From positions 77,889,234 through 77,953,233 of the forward strand of contig OY970827.1 in assembly GCA_963853835.1 (NCBI GenBank): a stretch of DNA of 64,000 nucleotides, given 5' to 3'. The DNA comes from Calendula officinalis (lineage: Eukaryota > Streptophyta > Magnoliopsida > Asterales > Asteraceae). The translations under genes and the position numbers were made by a program. The notes under the pieces were generated by a model. The model was not told where the DNA came from. It did no database searches and was given only the letters and a program-made list of their open reading frames with translations. Positions 56,201 to 64,000 of this stretch are shown one piece after another. The number at the start of each line of letters is the position of its first letter. Position 1 is the first letter of the stretch.

Positions 56201-58593
56201 ATCACATATCTGAAATGAATTCAATATTATTAATATATAATAAAATCATTGTTTCATGTATAAGTAACGGCTTTTTTTTCATTTGGGGACCATTAGTGTT
56301 ACAAGTTTCCAAATTAGGGACTATCCGTGTAATATAAAAAGTCTAGGGACAAAATCCAAAATTTCAAACAAACCACAAGGAAGATTTATGTAATTTACAA
56401 AAAAAAGTAAAAGAAACATACACGCCTAAAAGAGCCTCCATATCCTCTTCTTCTGCTTGAGAAACAAGTTCTTTTTCAACTGTAACTTTCATCTCACGTT
56501 CTGCAACGACACCATTGGTGGGCCCATCTTTAATATTTTGTTTCTTAGGTGCTACAGGTGTATTTTCCTATAACAAATAAAAGAAATATAAGCTAAATTA
56601 TTATTAAATTTATAGTTTACCAACTATAATGAATTACAAGCAAGGTGACCAAAACCGAAAACTTCGATTATTTTAGAAATGAAAAGTGAAACTGGTCGTT
56701 TCAGTTAATTAGATTAAATGTTATAAATGGTTCGTTTTTCGGTTAATCAATTTTGCGCAAGAATCTTTTGGGCCTGGGCTCAACAATAAGCAAATTAGTT
56801 ATTTTCACTTCAGTAATATAATGATAATATAAAAAATTAGCCCAAATAAAAATATAATGTTATTTATACAAAAACTATGATCGATTAATAGTTGTTTTCA
56901 GCCCAATATTAGCAATAAAGATATAAACTTTTTACATAATTTTAGAATGGGACGGTTCGGTTAATTCATTTGATATTAAATATGAAACCGAAACCGAAGC
57001 CAAACCAAAGATTTCGGTTTAAAAAAAATGAACCAACTGATTAAATCAAATGGTTCGGTTTTTTAACGCCTAAATTTTAAAAAACACTATAATCTAAACT
57101 ATTTTTTAATGTAAAATTTATCAACTACAATGAATTAACATTAGAAGTGGGGACCACGTAATAAATAAAGATAAAGTAAATACTTAAAAAATATATACAG
57201 ACCTTAGCCCAAAGTGCCATCTCAACCACATCAATACCCACAACTTTGGGTAGACGGCCCAATACGTCTTTACAGATGTTCAATATATAAAGCAAAAGAC
57301 GGTTCCTAAAACATTAGAAAATAAATTATAAAATTATAAATTATAATTAAACTTAAAATGTATAAGTTTATGCAAGGCAAGATTCAAGAGTACCTATCAT
57401 CAATATTCCTCATAGTCCATTGAGGTGGAGCAACACTCTGGCTTCTAAGATTATCAAAACCCTAAATATAATAAATTAAGAAATCACAAATTAAGAGCAG
57501 CTTAGCATATAGTATTATTAGAAAATTTTGCTACATTAATGTTAATTACCAGCATAAATGTGCATCCACTAGGATCATTAGTTAAAACCTCCACCTTTGA
57601 AAGATGCTTTAGCTTGTATAGTTTTGCAGGCTACAACATATAATTTACAAATTTAATATTCTCTAAATGAAAATTTTGTAGGTTGAAAAAGATTGAGGGA
57701 AAGATAATTATGGACCTCAAGAACACCTCCATTAGAATACTTCAAAACATGGAGAAAAGCCTTAGTTTCTTCAGCCTTTTCTTTTGCTGCATAAATCATT
57801 TCAAAATAGATATGTTATATCAACCCTAATTTTCTGTCAATCATATTATTCATTAAGCACATTTATTGGTAATATTTCATATACCACTTATTTTAAACAG
57901 AGACTGTATCTATATAAATCTCTTAATCCAGACAATACTTGTTCATAAAGTTTTAACAAACATGCCATAAACCATCTGATGCCAAAATTGTTATTATAAC
58001 ATATAATAAAAAAAAAAATTGTATTTTAAATGAAGAAATCATAAAAAAAATGGTTTCTAAAATGATAGTGGAAATTGGGTTATACAACTCCTTTTTACAG
58101 TATCTATCATTTTTCACATATTTATATCATCTATCTCAAATCTCAATACTCATTTCCTGTTGTAAACAGCTTTCTGCCTAATCTTTACAATGTATCTTCT
58201 TAAATTCCTATCCTTCATTTACCACTTTAAACACTTCAATAACCTATAGAATCAAATAGCAGCTATGATTACTCAAGTAGAGTTCAAACTAAGATCCACA
58301 AAAATCAAGTAATCACCAACTGAACTAACACTACAACATAGAAATCAGCACTCAAACGTATCAAACAGATTGTTAGAATTCAACAACTTGAGAAAGAGAT
58401 TAATAGAAAACTTACTTGAGATTGCAAGAACCCTAGGTTTAGCCATCTGACCTTTACCGATTTTGCCTGATTTACCCCAAATACCACGGCTTTTCGCAAC
58501 TCGGATCGACAATTCAACCTTCTGCTTTGTCCCTTCCATTGCAGCTTCACAGGCTCGCCGGAGTTCCAGATCGTCGGCACTCGATTTCGCCAT
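50274..58593 (-). CDS. SEC3A: exocyst complex component SEC3
   Basis: A subunit of the octameric exocyst that tethers secretory vesicles to the plasma membrane. Twenty-four exons read from the minus strand, 5' to 3': 58593-58416, 57786-57716, 57630-57550, 57461-57394, 57305-57203, 56567-56422, 56209-56092, 55773-55669, 55586-55485, 55331-55194, 55122-54994, 54889-54809, 54052-53804, 53448-53319, 52921-52863, 52783-52613, 51697-51618, 51542-51461, 51373-51276, 51173-51065, 50984-50916, 50708-50643, 50560-50471, 50384-50274. All junctions are GT-AG and phases close at 2634 nt, 877 residues, close to Arabidopsis SEC3A. The N terminus (MAKSSADDLELRRACEAAME) leads into the PH-like phosphoinositide-binding domain (about 60-160). 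A helical, coiled-coil-rich middle (about 200-330) and the Sec3 C-terminal domain follow, ending EMRDTLAAM. Introns are loaded with MITEs but no exon is broken. Confidence 0.96.
51794..52050. mobile_element. hAT-like MITE in a SEC3 intron
   Basis: Starts TAGGGGTGAGCGCGGTCC and ends GCTCACCCCTA. It is flanked by ATTTGGGG (51786-51793) and ATTTGGAG (52051-52058), an 8-bp target duplication with one change. The interior is rich in AAAACCGAAAC and its complement. Confidence 0.8.
52131..52418. mobile_element. fold-back MITE in a SEC3 intron
   Basis: The left arm GGGAAATTATCATAAAATAA and the right arm TATTTTATGACATTTTCCCC pair, and inner blocks pair too (TTTTGGTAATTACAAGTTTT with AAAACTTGTAATTACCAAAA). 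It sits in the same 915-bp intron as the hAT-like element at 51794. Confidence 0.7.
53460..53728. mobile_element. GAGTAAATTACA-type MITE in a SEC3 intron, internally deleted
   Basis: Nearly the same sequence as the B3-gene intron element at 13838-14218, including 'GATGCACGAGGGGGTAAAT'. Most of the right arm between CACCAATTTGAAAC and TAAAGGACCAAATATG is missing. Confidence 0.75.
54130..54778. mobile_element. GAGTAAATTACA-type fold-back element in a SEC3 intron
   Basis: It starts GAGTAAATTACAGAAATTGT and ends ACAATTTCTGTAATTTACTC. The interior has repeated 'TTTTGTCCCTATA' blocks, a doubled internal structure. The flanks TATAGATTA and TATATACTA agree at 7 of 9 positions, consistent with a Mutator-type 9-bp duplication. 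Confidence 0.75.
55805..56038. mobile_element. GAGTAAATTACA-type MITE in a SEC3 intron
   Basis: Starts GAGTAAATTACATAAATCAT and ends ATGATTTATGTAATTTAGTC, with inverted inner arms. A partial second copy follows in the next intron at about 56265-56400 (ending GATTTATGTAATTTAC). Confidence 0.7.
56640..57070. repeat. CCGAAACCGAA-rich repeat in a SEC3 intron
   Basis: It runs from GTGACCAAAACCGAAAACTT to GGTTCGGTTTTTTAACGCC with inverted ends, similar in content to the hAT-like elements at 51794 and 61070 but without the TAGGGGTG terminus. Boundaries approximate. Confidence 0.4.
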
Positions 58594-59444
58594 TTATTCC
58601 GGCCGAATTCCTCTCTTACAGTACAATTCGTACAACCTATATCTGATGATGAAGATGAAGAACAGATCTGGGAGCAGGAGTGAACCAAATTTGTTGTATA
58701 GATTGCTAATTCGTGCGCGTAATGATAGAAGAAGAATTCACTTTTTTACTTTGATCACTTGAATGAGAAATTTCTATTTTGGTCAAAATTTGTATTTTAG
58801 GAATCTATGTTGAAGTCAATAATACAGTTTAGTTTTTGGGCCTATATTCCAGGTAACTTTCTAATATATTTCTAAAAAAAATATACTAAAGGTATATTTG
58901 GCTAAATTTTCTTGAAGTTAGGAGCTGAAAATGTAGTTTTTCCTAAAAGGCGTGCCGCCAAGGCGTGAGGCGCGGCGTCGACGTTACGAAACAGACCATG
59001 GCGGCTCGGCTAGGCGTGGCGTGAGATAAGGCGTGATAAGGCGCGCCTTATGGCGAGTTTTCTTGAAGGCGGCTGTAAAAAATGAATTTTTTTAAAAAAA
59101 ATTTAATATATATAATTATAAATTTAAATGTAATATTTTTTATGAGTTTTATATATTAATTGTTATATAAATCAATAGATTTATAAAAAAAATTCAATTT
59201 AATATACGTATATATATAAATTATATAAAAAATTTGCCGCCTTAAGCGACGCCTTGAAAAACGCCATGGCCCGCCTTGGCTGAGGCTTGATGGTGCCGCC
59301 ACGCCACGCCTTACGCTTTCTAGAACCTTGGTTTTTCCTAAGAAAATATTTTGTTTTATTATCGACAGTAATAAGAAATGTTTAAAAAAAATTACTCCGT
59401 ATTATATGTATTAATAACTTATATTTTAATTCATAGAAAAGTAA
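58594..59444. other. SEC3 upstream region with a GGCG-rich repeat
   Basis: It contains the SEC3 5' UTR and promoter next to the start codon, then the GC-rich inverted repeat at about 58945-59330. No other gene is seen. Confidence 0.5.
58945..59330. repeat. GGCG-rich inverted-repeat element
   Basis: The left part (AAGGCGTGCCGCCAAGGCGT) and the right part (GCCGCCACGCCACGCCTTAC) are imperfect inverted copies. An AT-rich loop lies between them. It is non-coding and MITE-like; no target duplication was identified. Confidence 0.45.
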
Positions 59445-60075
59445 TCCTACCCTATATATGAGGCCTAAATTTGAAGAGGGTTTGACACCATGGCAATTCC
59501 AAGCATTCATATTCGTCCATAATGCCACTTGGAATTCCCTGATTGGTCCACGTCATTTGCACTAATACAAACGAATCTGGTACAACTTACGGTCTACATT
59601 CATACGCTCCATATACGGCAAACGAATCTGGTACGGCTTACGGTCTACATTCATATGCTCCATATACGGCTTCCTACATACAAGGAAACAAATAAATAAC
59701 TATTTAAAAGATCCTACATACAAGGAAACAAATAAATATTTAAAAGATCAATCAGCGACTCAATCGTATTTATTCAGAAGTGATACACGACTCAATATAA
59801 TTTCCATAAAACCGGCATTCTATGATTACGGCATAAAAAGCTGGATTGTGCAACGGAACCAGACTTCAGATATTACGGATTACGGCATAAAAAGTTGGAT
59901 TCTTCATTTAATAAAATGCACGTGTAACATTTCTTCATTTACCGTTTTTTTGTACAAAATCATCATCACATCTATCGATTATTATGTCATTTACAAAATA
60001 TATAAAGTTTTTGGATATTTTTCTACATACTAAAATTTACAGCATACCCGCCCATCGGGCGGGTTTTGTAGCTAG
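59445..60075 (+). mobile_element. complete small non-autonomous Helitron
   Basis: It has all the Helitron terminal marks: a 5' TC (TCCTACCCTATATATGAGGC), a 3' hairpin CCCGCCCATCGGGCGGG followed by TTTTGTAG and a terminal CTAG, and insertion between A (59444) and T (60076) with no target duplication or inverted repeats. It is about 631 bp and non-coding. Inside are a 51-bp tandem pair (59568 and 59619, starting CAAACGAATCTGG), a 40-bp tandem pair (59673 and 59713) and a third repeated motif GATTACGGCATAAAAAG. Confidence 0.88.
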
Positions 60076-61069
60076 TATTCTATATACAAGAGTGATTATT
60101 AATTAATGTATAAATCATAATACATGTCACAACGTCATATCAATAACTCTAAAAGTTTTTATTATCATTTTCATACGATATGATATTTGATAAAATTAAT
60201 GGTATTAGGCCTACCATTTAGACCTACTCATATACCTACTCATTAGATGAATACATGTGTTAAAATCAATGGATAATATTAGGAGAGAGAGAATTAGTGA
60301 AATACACATGTCAACCTATTAAATGAATAGGCATATAAATATGTCTAAATGATATGACTAAATATCATTTCTCATTTGATAAAATAGTTAGAAGCTACAT
60401 GAAACTAAAAAGTATAAAATGACATAAAGGGTACATAATGGGACTCAACGTGATAGAATTCAATTCTTTAAGTATACTATGGTAATTTTTAACTAAAACT
60501 TGAGCTCATTTCTAAAAGCTACTTAAGTAATTTCTTATTTTGGTATTTTTTCTGTAAATAAAAATTAAAACCACTCACGTATAAAAGAAAGTTTTATTTT
60601 AACATGAGTTTATTTTACAAAATTAAAACCTAAAAGCTCTGAAAAATTCCAAAAACTCATCACCAAACGCATCATAATATTGTTTTAGTTAAATTTATCT
60701 CAAGTATACATACGTTTGACATGAAACGAGGAAACTTACTCGCAAGTTAAAACTTAAAACGGAATTTTAAAACGTATGTTTCTAATGCTGAGATGAAAAT
60801 AAATATTCTATTGATTATCAAATGGTCATTGACCTAGTGGTACGGTGTTTGCCCCCAATCTTTGAGGTCGGGGTTCAGGTCTCGTCATAGACATATATGG
60901 TAATTAGGAGTAGATTAGGATTTGCCATTATAAAAAAACATATGTTATGCTTATTGAACCCTTATTGAATATAAATATGTCTAATTTTTAATAGATTGTA
61001 ACAACTTAGAATTATTAAATACTTAAGACTTGTAGCCTAGTGGTAAATGTGGAAAATTAAGGTATTACC
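60076..61069. other. intergenic spacer with a SINE
   Basis: AT-rich sequence containing the SINE at 60830-60945 and the left half of another tRNA-like sequence at about 61026-61069. No gene is seen. Confidence 0.5.
60830..60945 (+). mobile_element. tRNA-derived SINE
   Basis: A tRNA-like head with A-box-like CTAGTGGTACGG and B-box-like GGGGTTCAGGTCTC, a body TATATGGTAATTAGGAGTAG and an A-rich tail. Same family as the copy at 24742-24862, which is on the other strand. Confidence 0.6.
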
Positions 61070-61683
61070 TAGGGGTGAGCATAAAAACCGAAAAACTGAA
61101 CCGAAAAACCCGAAAAAACCGCCCCGAAAAAACCGAACCATTTGAAAAACCGATGTAAACGGTTTTAATTTTTGGAAAACACGAATGTTTGGGGCGGTTT
61201 TTGGGGGCGTATGAAAAACCCGACCAAAAACCCCGCACCGCCCCGCCATTATCTATCTTTCAAATTTTATAAAAATATTCTTATATTTATAAATAGATTT
61301 GACATTTACTTATCTTTTAAATAAAAAATATTATATTATTAATCTTATTCAAGTTATGTTAGTTGAAATTTATTATTACATTATATTAAACTTACTAGTT
61401 TTTTTATTTATAACGAAATGTGTTAAGGTTTGAGATTTTGAATCATAATATTAATTTTTAAGGTAACAAATCGGTAAATTTAAAGGAAAACAGAAAACCG
61501 AAAAACCCCGAAACCGAAAAACCCGAAACCGAACCGAAAAACCCGAAACCGAACCGAAAAACCCGAAAAACCGAAACCGAAAAACCCGAAACCGAATGGG
61601 GTGTAATTCTTAAAACCCGAACTTTCGGGGCGGGGTTTGGTTTTAGCTAAAAACCGCCCCAAACCGCCCCATACTCACCCCTA
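61070..61683. mobile_element. hAT-like element with AAACCGAAAAACC tandem repeats
   Basis: Starts TAGGGGTGAGCATAAAAACC and ends ACTCACCCCTA, flanked by GTATTACC (61062-61069) and GTATTACG (61684-61691), 7 of 8 identical. The right third has several tandem copies of CCGAAACCGAACCGAAAAAC (about 61495-61600). It is non-coding. It interrupts a tRNA-like sequence. Confidence 0.82.
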
Positions 61684-62647
61684 GTATTACGTATGACCAA
61701 TAAGTCATTGGTTTAAATCTCGTGAACAATATGACGTATATTAAGCGCATTAAAAACAAAACTTAGAATTATTATACCCTTAGATATTATTATACTTTAA
61801 TTATAAACACGTCATCCATATATAACTGAAGTTGTTCTAGATTAAAAAGATTTCAATATGTTTTTAGCTTAAGTTAAAATAATTAAAAATTACTAATAAA
61901 GGTAAATTAAAATTGAAATATATATAATTTAAAACCATATCAAAACTAAAAAAAAATATAATGTGAATGAGAGAATTAAAGTAACATATAACACAAACAA
62001 ACAAATATCTACATATTCAAATTTGTTTATATAATGAAAATGAAACTTATAAATATATGCTGTTTAGCATTGGTGCCATGCAAGTAATGATAACACATAA
62101 CTAAAATATGTAAAAATAAAGGACATACAGTATAATATAAGTTACACAAAGACATACTTCCTCCCATTCAAAATAAGTGATACATATGTTTTGGAGTGAA
62201 TCAAAATAAGTGATATATTTTAAAAAATCACTTTATTTAGCAAATAATAGTGGGGCACACACCCACTAACTATCTACTTTAATAAAGTGAAATGACATAT
62301 TTATCCTTACTTTTATTTTTAAACATCATTAACCCTCACTTTATTCAAAAAGTATGATACTCATTCCCCACTAACTATCTAATTAATCTAATTTAACCAT
62401 CATTATAATCTTTTGCCTCAATAACCTTAAAACCTAAAGTTTATGACTTATTTTGAATCAGAGGAAGTATATATTATTTTACGTATTTTAAAAGCTTTAA
62501 TAACCATATCTTGGTTATACATTGTTCTTTATGTTATACCGTTAGTTACTTTAACTTGTACTCGTTATAGTTCTTCTGATGGTGTAAAATATTGATATTA
62601 ATTTATTAGTTGTTATTTCTGTTTAGTGTTGTTTTATAGGTGCTACA
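61684..62647. other. intergenic spacer
   Basis: It holds the right half of the interrupted tRNA-like sequence (B-box-like TGGTTTAAATCTC at about 61708) and the MITE at 62157-62467. No gene is seen. Confidence 0.5.
62157..62467. mobile_element. Stowaway-like MITE, family A
   Basis: Starts CTTCCTCCCATTCAAAATAA and ends TTATTTTGAATCAGAGGAAG, flanked by TA. Full length, in opposite orientation to the 170-482 copy. Confidence 0.85.
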
Positions 62648-63256
62648 ATGAAGGCTTTCCATGTGCTACATACCATGGGGAATCAAGAAAGCTACATAGA
62701 CATTGCAGAATCTTTGTGTAAAAACGTGCTTTGGAAGCCTTTCCTATGGTGTCAAGTTAATTAAATACTTTCCTTACATTATTCAAACTTAATCAGTTGA
62801 GATTAGTCCAAATTTAAATGAACATTTTTAACTTAATCTAGAAATACATGTTTGTGTGCCCTGCAGGGGAAAATCTCTAATCAGATTGATTTCTTACAAT
62901 GGCAAATATCGGTAATTATCATCTCCAAGAACCTACACTCTAAACCTATACATTCATTATTTTTTTTTAACATATGAAGTATATAACTATATAAACTCTC
63001 AGAAAATATTTGTTGGCTGCAGTGATCTCTAACTTGCTTAGTAAGCATTTTGAATAAAACTCGCATAACTTATGTAACAGAATCGAATCACAATTCGCCA
63101 GATGTCAGTGGTCTACTGGGTGATATCGATCTCCGAGCATATGCATCTCTTTTGAAAGCTCTTACATCATCTTCAAACACTTATTCTATTGCTGATGGAT
63201 TAATTACTCGCTCTATGACTGAAGTTGCTTATGTTGCAATTCTTGCCATGGATTAA
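62648..63256 (+). pseudogene. unrecognised exon cluster, probably broken
   Basis: Several pieces look like plant exons. One is 62648-62758 (MKAFHVLHTMGNQESYIDIA onward, then a GT donor). One is 62867-62912 (GKISNQIDFLQWQIS) with AG and GT borders. One is 63023-63042 (reading VISNLL only in a shifted phase). The last is about 63081-63256 (NSPDVSGLLGDIDLRAYASL to YVAILAMD and a stop). The phases do not join: the second piece runs into TGA at the third. I do not recognise the family. A gene remnant, or a gene with a different splice pattern that I cannot see, are both possible. The Copia-type LTR begins 41 bp after the stop. Confidence 0.3.
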
Positions 63257-63296
63257 AGGGTATCTGTATGTTTTCATTTCCATTAATCAGATTAAT

Positions 63297-64000
63297 TGTC
63301 AGGATCGATTAACTATGAAAAAGTTAATAAACACCTTAGATCTAATTGATTATAGAAGTTGCAGCGGATCAACACTATATCAATATATTAAGATCGATAA
63401 ACTGTAAATAATAAACGAAAATATTAAGAACACAGTTTCACAAAAAGCTTCAATGTATATTATCGAGTTAACAATACACACGTACGTTTACAATTCGTAA
63501 GGAACTATTTATAATAGTCCTTGAAGCTAAACTATTTACCCTAGTTATTCTAGGACTTGATTTACATTCGAATTCTATAGATATACATTGATTTACATGC
63601 TATAACTATCTCTACGAAGATCTCGGACTTGATATGCTTCCAAAACGCTTATCAGTAGTATTCTGCAATCACCAGTAATGAATTCATATCATCAGTAGTA
63701 AGTTTGGTGACCAGTAGTAAGTCCAAAACCAACATCAGTAGTAACTACTATTGATCAGTAGTATCTTCAATAAGCTTGATCAGTAGTAACTTAGTTATAG
63801 TTTTCACCAGTATCAACTTCATCAGTAGTAAACATGTTCTGCCCCATCAGTACTAAGTATGACCAGTACTAACTGCAGTATCAGTATTAAGTTGATCTGT
63901 GTTTTGCTCCAACAATCTCCCCCTAAACTTATTGATTCTCTTTCAATCAATCAAGTTTCTATTTACTTCTTCTTTTCTTTTTCCTTTTCTTCCAACAGTT
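63297..64000 (-). mobile_element. Copia-type LTR retrotransposon, 3' LTR and start of the interior
   Basis: Read on the minus strand, a purine-rich tract TTTAGGGGGAGAT (about 63915-63927) is followed by TGTTGGAGCAAAACACAG, the start of an LTR. It ends in CGATCCTGACA at 63297. The LTR is thus 618 bp, starts TG and ends CA. TTAAT at 63292-63296 is the candidate 5-bp target copy; its partner lies beyond the window. The U3 part carries about ten degenerate copies of TTACTACTGAT. The AGGGGGAGAT/TGTTGG junction is typical of plant Copia elements. No coding domain is inside the window, so the class rests on the junction. Confidence 0.75.

Noticed and set aside
63640..63910. CRISPR-like array of short repeats
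   Set aside because: The repeats are degenerate and unevenly spaced, the genome is a plant's, and they lie inside an LTR.

Overview
This is nuclear DNA from a flowering plant, most likely a eudicot. The sequence is AT-rich. Its genes carry spliced GT-AG introns and belong to plant families: allene oxide synthase, CYP82, REM-type B3, WAK-like kinase, defensin-like peptide and the plant exocyst subunit SEC3. Very many small DNA transposons lie between and inside the genes. I cannot name the species from the window alone; an asterid is a guess.

Layout. The left end (1-4137) is gene-poor and repeat-bearing. A lysine/histidine transporter-like gene (LHT8 type, five exons, + strand, 4666-9211) follows; a hAT-like MITE sits exactly at its TATA box. 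A CT-rich microsatellite precedes a three-B3-domain REM protein gene (six exons, +, 10781-14790). A seven-exon TMEM147 gene (-, 16115-17781) is next. The stretch 17782-21196 is mostly repeats: a plastid 23S rRNA insertion and a roughly 435-bp duplication. Then come a CYP82-type P450 (+, 21197-22940), an intronless WD40 gene of the JINGUBANG type (-, 23670-24722) with a SINE just upstream, a small conserved protein of unknown function (-, 25513-25836), a WAKL14-like receptor kinase (+, 29046-33381), a 1.2-kb fold-back element, and the intronless allene oxide synthase gene (-, 36736-38340). The stretch 38.4-46.8 kb is transposon-rich, with Tourist/Harbinger-like and nested Stowaway-like MITEs. 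A two-exon defensin-like peptide gene (+, 47036-47391), a MED18-like first exon with no body, and the 24-exon exocyst SEC3 gene (-, 50274-58593) follow. The right end holds a complete small Helitron, a hAT-like element splitting a tRNA-like SINE, an unrecognised broken exon cluster, and the 3' LTR of a Copia-type retrotransposon that runs out of the window.

The genes do not form a cluster or pathway. AOS (jasmonate synthesis), the WAK-like kinase, the CYP82 and the defensin-like peptide all belong to families with stress or defence roles, but the sequence gives no evidence that they act together. I rebuilt the multi-exon models by hand from splice sites and reading phase, and each adds up to an intact frame. 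The most distinctive content is how transposons sit relative to genes. I found no wholly new system.
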